Source: Dyadobacter sp. CY343 (GTDB lineage Bacteria > Bacteroidota > Bacteroidia > Cytophagales > Spirosomataceae). From it: a DNA stretch of 64,000 bases. The stretch covers positions 1,533,412-1,597,411 of the forward strand of contig NZ_JAJUXK010000001.1 in assembly GCF_021390335.1 (NCBI RefSeq), written 5' to 3'. This document shows positions 18,679-28,277 of the stretch, piece after piece. Position numbers and translations under genes: made by a program. The number at the start of each line of letters is the position of its first letter. The stretch's first letter is position 1. The notes below the pieces were generated by a model. The model was not told the origin of the DNA, searched no databases, and was given only the letters and a program-made list of their open reading frames with translations.

Positions 18679-20046
18679 CTATTGACCTCGCCCTAAGATC
18701 ATTACCTGTAAAGTTCTAAATATGAGTTGAACATCATCTACAATACTGTAAGACTTCAAGTATTGCAAATCATATTTCAACCGCTCTACATTTTTAGCCA
18801 TCGTGTCTGCATAGCCCACATTAATTTGCCCGATGGATGTGATTCCAGGCTTCACTGTCAACAAACGCTGAAATTCATGAGGTTCAGCTTCCATAAGCAT
18901 ATCCACATCGTATTTAAATAATGGTCTAGGGCCGACAACAGACATTTCTCCTTTCAGTACATTGATAAACTGGGGTAACTCATCAAGCCGAGACTTACGC
19001 AGAAAACGCCCGATAGGTGTTATTCTTGGATCGCCATCACCTTTCGAATGTTGCAGTCCCATTTTATCAGCATCCACGTACATGCTGCGAAACTTGTATA
19101 TTTCGAACATCTCACCCCATCTTCCCGAGCGCTTTTGCTTGAAAAATACAGGGCCTGGGGACGTTATTTTAATTGCAAGAAAAACAAATAAAAATACAGG
19201 TGCTCCTAAAATCATTACTACAACCGAGAATATCAGATCAAATGCACGCTTGGAAGTTTGTTCATTAAAACTAGAAAAAGGTTTTGTATTAACCTGAATA
19301 ATAGGATACATATCATGATACTCGATCGTTGCCATATTAGTCATAAACCCGCGAAAATCAGGGACTAGCCGAATTTGTGTTCTATGTCTTTCTCCTATCT
19401 TGATTATTTCCCTAACCTGATCATCATTCATCTCATTGAGACAGCAATAAAGATAGTCGAGTTGTTTTTCCTTAATCCAAACTTCTATTTCGCTTATTTG
19501 GCTATGAATGTCACTGAGCTCAAACATGCCATAATAGCGATATCCCAACTCTTTCCGTTCCGAATAGAATTCACGAATAAGTTTAGCGAGATCACCTCTT
19601 CCTACAATCGCGAAACGATTGAAGTTGTATCCTGCTTGCCTGTAAAGTTTCAAAGACATAACAGCCAATCCCCGTACCAAAATTGACAAAAAACAAAAAA
19701 AGCAGTATGTCATCAAGAACTGATAGCGGCTATATTCTTCACCTTGCTTAAAGAGGTAAAAAAATGCCATCATGATCGAGGCATGAACAGCAACAGCTTT
19801 GAAGAATTTACCCAGTTGCGTAGTGAAGTGATAAGACAGGCGGGAAATTTTGTAAGTCTCTAGGGTAAGAATAATCAATATCCAAACCAAGTTTGCTACT
19901 AGCAACAGGTTAACGTACTGATTTTGAAAGATTTCAGAAGCCTCGTCAAAACGAAAAACATAGGCTAAGAAAAAGGAAACGTTCAATAACAGCACATCTA
20001 TCCATAAATGTGCCTTTGGAAGGACTCCCGGGTAATGATTTTTCAT
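18679..20046 (-). CDS. Undecaprenyl-phosphate sugar phosphotransferase (WbaP/WcaJ-like)
   Basis: The initiating enzyme of the polysaccharide, 455 residues. It transfers a hexose-1-phosphate from a nucleotide sugar to undecaprenyl phosphate in the inner membrane. Four N-terminal membrane helices are followed by a Rossmann-like region (RFAIVGRGDLAKLI), then the catalytic domain with a membrane re-entrant helix (KRAFDLIFSVVVMILGAPVF), FKQKRSGRWGEMFEIYKFRS and GPRPLFKYDV. The C-terminus has KPGITSIGQINVGY and a final membrane-proximal helix. Which sugar it transfers (glucose, galactose or other) cannot be told. Confidence 0.94.
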   Translation of the reverse strand: MKNHYPGVLPKAHLWIDVLLLNVSFFLAYVFRFDEASEIFQNQYVNLLLVANLVWILIILTLETYKISRLSYHFTTQLGKFFKAVAVHASIMMAFFYLFKQGEEYSRYQFLMTYCFFCFLSILVRGLAVMSLKLYRQAGYNFNRFAIVGRGDLAKLIREFYSERKELGYRYYGMFELSDIHSQISEIEVWIKEKQLDYLYCCLNEMNDDQVREIIKIGERHRTQIRLVPDFRGFMTNMATIEYHDMYPIIQVNTKPFSSFNEQTSKRAFDLIFSVVVMILGAPVFLFVFLAIKITSPGPVFFKQKRSGRWGEMFEIYKFRSMYVDADKMGLQHSKGDGDPRITPIGRFLRKSRLDELPQFINVLKGEMSVVGPRPLFKYDVDMLMEAEPHEFQRLLTVKPGITSIGQINVGYADTMAKNVERLKYDLQYLKSYSIVDDVQLIFRTLQVMILGRGQ

Positions 20047-20226
20047 ATATAACGTTGAGAAAGTTTTCTAATGGTTCCCTAGTAACTCAGGCTGAATCAG
20101 CTTGTACTGCATTAACCAGAATTAGCATACTCAGATACCCCACATAGACTGACAAGTATAAGAGAATAATATTACTTTTCCAAGTTAGTTCTTATAAAAT
20201 ATGATCCTTAAATAGGAGATGGATTT

Positions 20227-20241
20227 CGTCCCATAAGGACG
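20227..20241. repeat. Short palindrome, possible dispersed repeat copy
   Basis: CGTCCCATAAGGACG has perfect 5-bp arms (CGTCC/GGACG) and a 5-base centre. It sits in the 290-base gap between the sugar transferase and WecG-like genes, inside GATTTC-palindrome-TAGCGTTGC. Palindromes of this type recur between genes in some Cytophagales, from memory; copy number here cannot be checked. Confidence 0.3.
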
Positions 20242-20339
20242 TAGCGTTGCTATTTGTACCAATGGCTTCTTCAAAACAGCCTGGTTGCCAGAGTTGCTCC
20301 CGTATGGCGACGACACCAGGATATTAATTCAATATCACT

Positions 20340-21089
20340 TTAACGGTACGCCTTACCTGATACTAAGGCTCGAAAAAATAAAAATATAAAGAGTGCGTTA
20401 GTGACAAAATATCTTTTCATAAGCCTTCTAGGCTCTTGCATTAAACGAAAAAGCCATTCTAAGCTTGCTTTTTGCATCCAGTCAGGTGCCCTCTTTTGCA
20501 AGCCTATCATGACTGGAAGTGCTCCTCCGATTCCGATCATGGGCATTTGTATTCTACCCTTCATTTTAGCCATCCACTTTTCCTGTTTGGGACAGCCCAA
20601 CGCAACTACAAGAAATTTGGCACCACTCGTGTTAATCATTTCTTCATAGTCAGCTTCTTCATCGGAAGAGAGCTGCCGGAAAGGAGGACTTACCATACCC
20701 GCAATACTAAGATTAGGATATTTCTTATGAAGGAAGGCTTGATTTTTTATGAGCATTTCATTTGAACCTCCGTAAAAAAAAACAGGTATACCAAGATTTT
20801 CCAACGTTGCTAACAGATCTGGTAGTAAGTCCATCCCACACACGCGCTCCTGTCTCTCGCCGTAAAGTAATCGCATGCCCCAAGCTAGTGGCATGCCATC
20901 AGGTGCACAAAGATCAGCTGAGTTGACAATGGTCGCAAAATCTCTGTCTTGATAAGCTTCGACCAACATATGCACGTTCGCTACACAGATGTATGACGAC
21001 TGCTGTTTATTAACGAGCTCAAGGGTTTTATCAATAAATTTGACGTAGCTGTGAGAACTGACTTTGATACTAATTAGGTCTTTTTTCAT
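20340..21089 (-). CDS. WecG/TagA/CpsF family glycosyltransferase (GT26)
   Basis: A 249-residue membrane-associated glycosyltransferase that adds a sugar to a lipid-linked primer, usually the second sugar. Conserved blocks are SYICVANVHMLVEAYQD, the catalytic-site region CAPDGMPLAWGMRLL, VFFYGGSNEM, ALGCPKQEKWMAK and IGIGGALPVMIGLQKRAPDW. The C-terminal hydrophobic and basic segment (RLMKRYFVTNALFIFLFF) anchors the protein to the membrane. Its place after the initiating transferase in the same orientation fits the second step of repeat-unit assembly. Confidence 0.94.
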   Translation of the reverse strand: MKKDLISIKVSSHSYVKFIDKTLELVNKQQSSYICVANVHMLVEAYQDRDFATIVNSADLCAPDGMPLAWGMRLLYGERQERVCGMDLLPDLLATLENLGIPVFFYGGSNEMLIKNQAFLHKKYPNLSIAGMVSPPFRQLSSDEEADYEEMINTSGAKFLVVALGCPKQEKWMAKMKGRIQMPMIGIGGALPVMIGLQKRAPDWMQKASLEWLFRLMQEPRRLMKRYFVTNALFIFLFFRALVSGKAYR

Positions 21090-21165
21090 CGTTGAGTAAT
21101 TATAATATCGTCTCTGAGATCTCGCATCAGATCCGCATAAACCTGCTTGTAATGACTACATAGCA

Positions 21166-23238
21166 TTAAATATCTGTAAATTTAGCTCCTATTTTGTCAA
21201 ATTCTATGTTTTTCCAGCTTTTCGATTGCTTCACTTCTGCAGGAACGTCGTCTTCTTGAAGAGCTCGCTGTCGTTTTGGTGAGAAGTCAGAGTTGCCCTG
21301 GGTTGTGATCGAGTTGTGTATTATGTAACCAGGACTGTTATCTATCTTACCAACATTGTAGAAATAGTTACCATCAACATAATTTTCTCGTTTCTTAGAA
21401 CTTGATAATGCAAAGAAATTTTGGAGATGTGGATATTTTTTCTGAAAAATCTTAGATCTAATATCAACGGTTTGAGTGATTCTAGCAAGGTTTTCCTTAT
21501 TTGTGATAAACGTCTGTTTCCACTTCTTATCAGTCCAAGCTTTGTATGAAAATGCTTTACGACAGTTTAGAAAAACGTTGTTGTCAATGTTAGTGTGACT
21601 TCCGCCATTGATGTGGATAGCCCCAAATCCATTGGATTTGGTAGTTCCGGATTCAAGAAAGATGTTGTTTGCAATGCTGAAACCACCGCTTCCATCATCA
21701 ATGTAAATAGCAGTTACGAGGGGACTTGCTTCGTTTTGGATTTTTCCGAAAAGGTTGTGAATGATCATTGTTCCGGTCGATGACGGGTCTCTACCAGTGT
21801 AGATAGCACCCACATCTCCAAACTCCTGACATACATCACTGATGTTGTTGTAAGAAATGACATGATCATTGCCTTGAAAAATAATGGCTTGACCTGGTGC
21901 CACGCTGATATCATTGTTTTTTACTGTTATTCCAACACCTTGGATATTTATTGCCGGAGAATAGCTTCTATAAAGCCTTGAGAAGTTAGTGATGACACAG
22001 TTCTCGATATAGTTTTCTGAAGGCTGTAATGTCTTTCTGTTCCCACCACTCATGACGATGGCACCTGACCCTGTGTTCATAATTGTCGAGGTTTGCACCT
22101 TCAATTTCATACAATTAGCTGCGTCAATAGCGAGTAGCCCGAAATTTTTAAACGTGCAGTTCTCTATCAAAATATTGCTTGACCTAGAGATTTTAATAGC
22201 TGAAGACCTTCCTAAACCAAAATTTAAGCCTTTAATTCTGATCGCTTCGGTGTTGCTAATCTCAATCAGTGGGGTAGCCAATGTGGATATTGAACACTTC
22301 TCGAGATCGCTTTCCGAATCCAGATATACATAGAGTTTTTTGGATTGCGGATCCATGACGTATTCTCTGTTCCTAGTTAGCTCTTCCGTAACATTGTAAA
22401 AAAAGAATGATCCTAATGTCCTGCTATCACCAAACTGCTGTCTCCTCTTATCTGGCGCTTTTACAATCTTATACTTTGCTTTATCAGATAACCTCACAAG
22501 GTTTTTTTTGGGCTCTAAGCTTAAAACAGGAAGGTTATCAAAAGCCCAGTTTTTAGTAAGGGCTCCCGCTATCCATATATGTGAAGGAGATTCCCACCTC
22601 GTCGGCAAGATTGCGCCAGTTGTGAATGCTGCCTTTTCTCCGCCTGATATCTCAGCCGCCGGAACAACTGAAACAATACTGATAGTACTGTCTTTCGGCC
22701 ACCGTGCCAGACTTGCCGGGTCTTCATTGATGAATAATTCGATTGGAGATGGCTTCCTAGGTTGCCCATAGCCATTTTTATGCAAACTAATATCATTACT
22801 AGCATAGCGACCTAGATCAAGGGCGTAGACATTATTGCGGGAAGTTGTTGGTATTTTCCTCAGGATCGCCCCATCTGTTACTTTTTGGAAATCCGAACTA
22901 TTGACGTTACTACCCCCGGTCAAGAATACTTTCTCGTTTCCATAACTTGTTAGAGTCAGCTGCTTTCCCTTTGTAAGTGTCGTATTATTGATAGAGGCAG
23001 TATTCGAAAGCATGTAAGTTCCATCTCTAAAATAAATAGTAATGGACGAATTGCCTGGTACTGACACCACAGTTTCAAGTGCCTTGGACAAATTACGGAA
23101 AGGCTCTTCTTTGGTCCCTTTTTTCGAGTCACTTCCCTTAGTGGAGACAAAAAACGCGAATTCTCGAATACTTGGTCTAGCTGAACCTGAGACGATTAGG
23201 ATTGAAAAAAGCATTATAGCACTACTTAATTTTCTCAT
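21166..23238 (-). CDS. Secreted right-handed parallel beta-helix protein of the EPS locus
   Basis: A 690-residue exported protein. The start at MRKLSSAIMLFSIL gives a signal peptide ending near SGSARP. An opening DUF1565-like block (FFVSTKGSDSKKGTKEEPFR) is followed by a long ladder of Asn-rich helix coils from about residue 330 to 560 (ILIENCTFKNFG, IENCVITNFSRLY, VTKSNGFGAIHING-like patterns). There is no T9SS sorting domain. Proteins of this fold in polysaccharide loci are often lyases, epimerases or hydrolases of the nascent polymer, as in alginate systems. Catalytic residues are not assigned here. It is transcribed divergently from another beta-helix gene. Confidence 0.85.
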   Translation of the reverse strand: MRKLSSAIMLFSILIVSGSARPSIREFAFFVSTKGSDSKKGTKEEPFRNLSKALETVVSVPGNSSITIYFRDGTYMLSNTASINNTTLTKGKQLTLTSYGNEKVFLTGGSNVNSSDFQKVTDGAILRKIPTTSRNNVYALDLGRYASNDISLHKNGYGQPRKPSPIELFINEDPASLARWPKDSTISIVSVVPAAEISGGEKAAFTTGAILPTRWESPSHIWIAGALTKNWAFDNLPVLSLEPKKNLVRLSDKAKYKIVKAPDKRRQQFGDSRTLGSFFFYNVTEELTRNREYVMDPQSKKLYVYLDSESDLEKCSISTLATPLIEISNTEAIRIKGLNFGLGRSSAIKISRSSNILIENCTFKNFGLLAIDAANCMKLKVQTSTIMNTGSGAIVMSGGNRKTLQPSENYIENCVITNFSRLYRSYSPAINIQGVGITVKNNDISVAPGQAIIFQGNDHVISYNNISDVCQEFGDVGAIYTGRDPSSTGTMIIHNLFGKIQNEASPLVTAIYIDDGSGGFSIANNIFLESGTTKSNGFGAIHINGGSHTNIDNNVFLNCRKAFSYKAWTDKKWKQTFITNKENLARITQTVDIRSKIFQKKYPHLQNFFALSSSKKRENYVDGNYFYNVGKIDNSPGYIIHNSITTQGNSDFSPKRQRALQEDDVPAEVKQSKSWKNIEFDKIGAKFTDI

Positions 23239-23403
23239 TACGGGTCTGATTGACGAATACGTTTGCGTTATAATATCGACTTTATTGTCGTTTGTCGGGT
23301 GCTGGTATGATTTTAATCTATAAAAATCCACAAAGTAGATTTTATTCTACGTAAATTATCAAGTACTTAGCAATGTGAATGTAATTAACTCAACTTAACT
23401 GTG

Positions 23404-25683
23404 ATGAAACTATTATTACCTATTTTACTGCTATTAGCTCCGATAGTAAACTTGGCCGCAACGTTCACGATTGCTGATGGCGATGTAAATGCATTGGCTG
23501 CAGCGATTAGTGCATCAAATGCAAATAACGAGCCAGATGTTATCAACCTGGCCCCAGGTGGTATGTATATTCTTACATCTGTCAGATATACATCCAGTAG
23601 CGTTTCCAGGTCAGGTTTCAGCGGGGAGAGAGGTTTGCCCGCAATTGCGGGAGATGTTGTGGGTCTTGACCTAACAATTAATGGTAATAACTCCACACTT
23701 TCCAGAGATTTGTCAGCACCGTTATTCGGTTTGTTGTCTACGAGATCAAGAGCTGATGTCATAATCAACAACCTAAGATTTTCTAACGGACTGGTAAATG
23801 CGCAGGGCGCGGGTTTGTTCGTAGAATTCAAGAGTACTACTGAGTTGAACTACTGTGTTTTTACTAACAATGAGTCGACTTTGAATGTTGAAGGTGGTGG
23901 AGGCGCTGTATATGCAAAGAGTCTGAATTTGCTACGAATAAACAATTGCATTTTCGAGAATAACAGAGCCGTCAACCAAGGTGGCGCATTAAATGTGTTG
24001 TTATCTGACTTATATTTGACTGGAAGCAGGTTTAGTAACAACTCAACGACTGGAACAACGGGTGATGAGCAAGGGGGGGCCATTTACAATGATGGCGCGA
24101 GAGGAGATAATGGAGAATTTATTGTCAGAAATTGCTTGTTCGAAGGTAATACCACCTTTTATCAAGGTGGAGCTTTGTTTACCTATCCTTACAATAATAA
24201 CAGCTACGAAGTCATCGATTGTATTTTTAATAACAATCAAACTAGTACAACAACAGGAAACGGCGGTGGATTTTTCTTCAGATCTTCGAGAGTTACGATT
24301 GGTGATGCAGATTATCCATACACGAGTATACCTGCAAATTCCACTTTGACTTTCAAAGATTGCATATTTGATGGGAATGTGTCAAGGCAGGGTGGTGGTG
24401 TATGGCTGGATGATGGGAGGCTAACAGAGCCAGTTTCAAATTGTACTTTCAGAAACAACACAAGTATCACGCAGGGAGGGGGAGTTGCACTTTCTACCAA
24501 CCGCCCCGTTGTGTTTTCCTCGTGTACTTTTAATGGCAACAGGTCTAATCAGGGAGGCGGAATTGCACTTTCTGGCGCCTCTCAGTCCGTAGATATCATC
24601 AATTGCACCTTAGAGGGTAACATTGCAAATCAATACGGTGGGGCAATTGTCGCTCCTAAAAACGGCATTATCATCAATATTACTAACTGTACAATCGCAA
24701 ACAACCAAGCTAATAACCCTACAAATGGGCAGGGAGGGGCTATTTTCTCCGGAGGTAATGGAGGAATTAACCAGTCTCTCACTATAAAAAATAACATCTT
24801 CTATAACAATACTGTCTCTAATAGGTATGGGGGAGGAGGAGATCCATCGTGGCGTCATTGTAACTGTCAAATGGCAGATGGAGGAAACAATATTTTCTTT
24901 CCGGAAAAAATCTTACCGAATATAACAGGGAATACATGCGTAGCAAACCCGGTAATATTGGACGCAAAAGCGAATGCTCTTGCGGATAATGGAGGAGTTA
25001 CACAAACTATGTCACTTAGATCAGACAGCCCTGCGATTGACGCTGGTACGTCATTAGGTGCACCAGCCGATGATCAGCGGGGTATTCAACGTGTAGGTCG
25101 AATAGATATTGGCGCGTATGAGTTTGAAGGTGCTATGCCCGTTAAGCTGGCTTCATTTGAAATCGAAAAAGAGGGGATGGCTGCTCTTCTTAAGTGGCGT
25201 ACATCTGAGGAGTATGGTGTGAGTCATTACGAGGTAGAACGTTCCATTGGATCTGTCTCGAGCTTCAAAGTGATTAAGAAGATCTCGGCCAACAATAAAC
25301 CCAGCTCGTATAACTTTGTGGATTCGGACCTTGTACCGTTACAAAAAAATTATGATGTCTTCTACAGATTGCGTGTAATAGATCACGATCAAACCTATAC
25401 ATATTCTAAAATAAGGCAAATAGGTTTTGATGGAAGTTTCGAGGGTGCCCCAATAACCCTGTTCCCCAATCCCGCATCCAACACAGTCAATATAAAGTCG
25501 GAAATCGGAAGTATTATATCGTTTAAGATTCATAATGCGACTGGGAAGCTTGTTATGCAGGGATCTGGCAGTAATGCCGAGGAGGTGAACATTGACATTC
25601 ACACTCTACCAGTAGATATTTATCTGATTGAGACCACAACTCTATCTGCTAAGAAAACAATTAGACTTGTTAAAATTAGATAG
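23404..25683 (+). CDS. T9SS-sorted beta-helix protein (choice-of-anchor Q type)
   Basis: A 759-residue secreted protein with signal peptide MKLLLPILLLLAPIVNLA. A parallel beta-helix of repeated short coils (NCVFTNNEST, NNCIFENNRAVNQGGAL, NCTFRNNTSITQGGG) fills residues about 80-520 and ends with the RIDIGAYEFEGAMPVKLASF motif. An FN3-like segment and a T9SS type A C-terminal domain (ITLFPNPASNTVNI to the end) follow. It should be exported by the type IX system and fixed to the surface or released. It is the only rightward gene inside the leftward EPS block. The ligand or enzyme role is unknown. ATG at 23404 is preferred to the GTG just before it. Confidence 0.88.
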   Translation: MKLLLPILLLLAPIVNLAATFTIADGDVNALAAAISASNANNEPDVINLAPGGMYILTSVRYTSSSVSRSGFSGERGLPAIAGDVVGLDLTINGNNSTLSRDLSAPLFGLLSTRSRADVIINNLRFSNGLVNAQGAGLFVEFKSTTELNYCVFTNNESTLNVEGGGGAVYAKSLNLLRINNCIFENNRAVNQGGALNVLLSDLYLTGSRFSNNSTTGTTGDEQGGAIYNDGARGDNGEFIVRNCLFEGNTTFYQGGALFTYPYNNNSYEVIDCIFNNNQTSTTTGNGGGFFFRSSRVTIGDADYPYTSIPANSTLTFKDCIFDGNVSRQGGGVWLDDGRLTEPVSNCTFRNNTSITQGGGVALSTNRPVVFSSCTFNGNRSNQGGGIALSGASQSVDIINCTLEGNIANQYGGAIVAPKNGIIINITNCTIANNQANNPTNGQGGAIFSGGNGGINQSLTIKNNIFYNNTVSNRYGGGGDPSWRHCNCQMADGGNNIFFPEKILPNITGNTCVANPVILDAKANALADNGGVTQTMSLRSDSPAIDAGTSLGAPADDQRGIQRVGRIDIGAYEFEGAMPVKLASFEIEKEGMAALLKWRTSEEYGVSHYEVERSIGSVSSFKVIKKISANNKPSSYNFVDSDLVPLQKNYDVFYRLRVIDHDQTYTYSKIRQIGFDGSFEGAPITLFPNPASNTVNIKSEIGSIISFKIHNATGKLVMQGSGSNAEEVNIDIHTLPVDIYLIETTTLSAKKTIRLVKIR

Positions 25684-25695
25684 GTTAGATAAACC

Positions 25696-25735
25696 TTTCG
25701 ATAGTCCCCGCGACTTCTGTTGGGGACTATCGAAA
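25696..25735. terminator. Bidirectional terminator between convergent genes
   Basis: A perfect 14-bp inverted repeat pairs TTTCGATAGTCCCC (25696-25709) with GGGGACTATCGAAA (25722-25735) around a 12-base loop. It fills the gap between the rightward beta-helix gene and the leftward glycosyltransferase whose stop codon starts at 25738. Confidence 0.85.
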
Positions 25736-26875
25736 CTAAATAACAGACTCGTAGATCTGCTTGAGCTGCACATAATTTTGTTCGGGAGTATATTTCAAAA
25801 GGAATTCTCGACGCGCTTCCTCAGCCATTTCAGAGCTGTCCTTAGAAATTAATATTTCTATCTTATTAGCCAGTTGTTCAGCGTTACCAGCTTCAAACAG
25901 CAATCCATTTCTTCCAGAGGAAATCAACTCAGGAATTCCACCCATTTGCGAGCCAATAACAGGCGTCCCGTTCGCAAAAGCTTCTACTACCACTCTACCG
26001 AAAGGTTCATGCCATTCCGAAGGAACGATAAGTGCTTTCGCCTCACTCATATAACGATAAGTTTCCGATAAAGAAAGCTTACCCAAGAATTCGATGGTGT
26101 GGGACTTACTGCTCGGCATACTTCCTTCACCTATAACAACCAATTTTGTTGTTGTAGATTTTAGGAGATTCCAGGCTTTCACTAAAGTAGCTATTCCTTT
26201 CTCCTGACTCAGGCGTCCCACATATAAGATGTAGTCCTTTTTATCATAAGAGTATCCGGGGTCAGTTAAAAGGCAGTTCGGCTTTATGAAAATTTTATTC
26301 TCGTGAACGCCTTGCGTCACCAATTTCTCTTTAACGAACCTGGATATTGCAATGAATGCGTTAACCTTTCGATTCCATGTATCAATAGAATTATGGACCG
26401 CTAGCATAGTGCTCACAGCGGCGGTTGCCGATCTGCTTCCCCGGTAACATTTATGTATGATACCGTTTATAGGTGTATTCTTTCCTAGACACTCCGTACA
26501 AATATGTCCATCTCGAAAAAGCAGCGCGTTTGGACACATCAATCGATAATTTCTAATAGATTGTACTACCGGAACTTTAAGTGAACTGGCTGCATAATAA
26601 ATTGATGGTGAAATTAAAGGAAAGAAATTTTGAACGTGCAGAATTTCAGAGCCTTGCAACTTTATAAGTCTCTTAATTTCTTTATAAGAACTGTTTGACC
26701 AAATAGAATTAAGCGCAAGTGAGAGCTTCGACGAATTAGAATCGATTGTGTTATTGTTCACCTCGAAACTCATAACATCATGTCCATTCTGCTTCATCAG
26801 ATTTTCCTCTACGAGACGGGACTCATCTTCGCCACCTCGAACCTGATATAAATTGTGCGCTGTTAAAATTCTCAT
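25736..26875 (-). CDS. Glycosyltransferase family 4 (GT-B fold)
   Basis: A 379-residue retaining glycosyltransferase of the cytoplasm or inner leaflet. The N-terminal domain opens MRILTAHNLYQVRGGEDE with the Gly-Gly acceptor loop. The C-terminal donor-binding domain has KDYILYVGRLSQEKGIATL and PSEWHEPFGRVVVEAFANG, the EX7E-type motif, followed by TPVIGSQMGGIPELI. Its start overlaps the end of the polymerase gene by four bases (ATGA), so the two are translationally coupled. It is the last gene of the long leftward assembly block. The sugar added is unknown. Confidence 0.93.
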   Translation of the reverse strand: MRILTAHNLYQVRGGEDESRLVEENLMKQNGHDVMSFEVNNNTIDSNSSKLSLALNSIWSNSSYKEIKRLIKLQGSEILHVQNFFPLISPSIYYAASSLKVPVVQSIRNYRLMCPNALLFRDGHICTECLGKNTPINGIIHKCYRGSRSATAAVSTMLAVHNSIDTWNRKVNAFIAISRFVKEKLVTQGVHENKIFIKPNCLLTDPGYSYDKKDYILYVGRLSQEKGIATLVKAWNLLKSTTTKLVVIGEGSMPSSKSHTIEFLGKLSLSETYRYMSEAKALIVPSEWHEPFGRVVVEAFANGTPVIGSQMGGIPELISSGRNGLLFEAGNAEQLANKIEILISKDSSEMAEEARREFLLKYTPEQNYVQLKQIYESVI

Positions 26876-28224
26876 GGTGTTGATATCAGCGGAAATCGGG
26901 GTACTTGTTGACTTGGTTGAGATATTCCAACTGATTTAGCTCTATTTTCAATTTTTAGACATTTGTAAGCAATGCCCATAGAGATCCAGAATATAATAGC
27001 ACCCATCGGATTTTCCAAGTAAACGTCGAAGTTTGAATTAATTAGGCCAGCGATTACAAGAAGACTGAAGGACCATGCCAGCATTGGCCTTTTTTTAGAA
27101 AATAAAAGCATGGGAATTGCTTTTCTCAAAAAGCAAAAAAGCACAAATAGCCAACCGAATAAACCCACTAGTCCTAGTCTGCTGAAAATGTTAATTGTGT
27201 AGTTATGTGGATGCTTTGTTTTTCGCTCACTATCTTCGTCATCTACTGCAAATTGCTCGAATTGAGTTATTAGATTGGGACCAAGGCCTAAGCCAAACCA
27301 CATTTTGCTAGGGCTCTCTGTCACCTCAGCTATTAGCGTGCTCCAAAATTCCTTACGCCACCTCTTCGTTCCCTGAGTTCTTCCCGCATTATTCGTATCC
27401 GAGCTAAATAGGCTGATGATGTTTTCTCTTAGTTGAGTAATGCTCACCTGCCTGCCACCCGAGCTTGACTGACGATCTACGATTTCAATTCCAGAAAATA
27501 CAATCATCAAGGCGAACGCCAAAATATAGATGGAGTTTACTTTCTGGCGGAAATTAAAGTGCCTGAAACCAATTATTAGGGCTATACAAAATGCTACAAA
27601 TCCCCCCCGATTCAAACTTGCGGTAGTCACCAGCAATATACCGCACATCAAATAGTATATATTCTTATATCTGATAATTTTATTTCGCGGACTAGATATA
27701 AGCAAAGCAGAAAAGAGTGCAAGGTAGACTTGGATATCTCCGCTTTTCGTCGCAAATAATGCAACGTCTTCATATGTCAGATTCTGTAAGGCTTCTTTAA
27801 ATGTTCTTTTTATGACCTGTATGAGTAGAAGCGCAGGTAAAACATATTTGATACACTTCAACAGTGTCACTTTAAAACTTTCAATATTACGCTCGGACAC
27901 ATGGTAGTATCCTATGATAAAAAAAACAGAGTAGTATATCATTGCAAAGTCACGCACGGCCTCAAGTTTGAATTTGCCAACGTTAACTGCTAGGTTACAT
28001 AAACCAATAAAGATGAAAATAACGATGAAGTAAAAATGCCTGACCCTTACCGGCTTATTTTTTAGACGATATAGACCAAATATCATAAATATTTCACCTA
28101 TGTAAATTGGCGTAAAAGGAATATGTAGAGTCGCGTACATTTTTCCTATTAACAAATAACCCATCAGGAGAAAGATAAAGACATTGTCTATATACCATTT
28201 CTCTTTTCTATTTGGTTGGATCAT
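26872..28224 (-). CDS. O-antigen polymerase/ligase-like membrane protein (Wzy-type)
   Basis: A 450-residue polytopic membrane protein with about ten to twelve hydrophobic segments. The large periplasmic loop and following helix carry the Wzy_C-type signature: GLGLGPNLITQFEQF and HPHNYTINIFSRLGLVG. It is the best candidate in the locus for the polymerase that joins lipid-linked repeat units in the periplasm. Polymerase and ligase members of this family cannot be told apart by sequence; the Wzx/Wzy context favours polymerase. Confidence 0.88.
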   Translation of the reverse strand: MIQPNRKEKWYIDNVFIFLLMGYLLIGKMYATLHIPFTPIYIGEIFMIFGLYRLKNKPVRVRHFYFIVIFIFIGLCNLAVNVGKFKLEAVRDFAMIYYSVFFIIGYYHVSERNIESFKVTLLKCIKYVLPALLLIQVIKRTFKEALQNLTYEDVALFATKSGDIQVYLALFSALLISSPRNKIIRYKNIYYLMCGILLVTTASLNRGGFVAFCIALIIGFRHFNFRQKVNSIYILAFALMIVFSGIEIVDRQSSSGGRQVSITQLRENIISLFSSDTNNAGRTQGTKRWRKEFWSTLIAEVTESPSKMWFGLGLGPNLITQFEQFAVDDEDSERKTKHPHNYTINIFSRLGLVGLFGWLFVLFCFLRKAIPMLLFSKKRPMLAWSFSLLVIAGLINSNFDVYLENPMGAIIFWISMGIAYKCLKIENRAKSVGISQPSQQVPRFPLISTP

Positions 28225-28277
28225 ACTAGCATTTAAATGTAAATCTTATACTGAACATTTGATATGTTACCTGCTAA

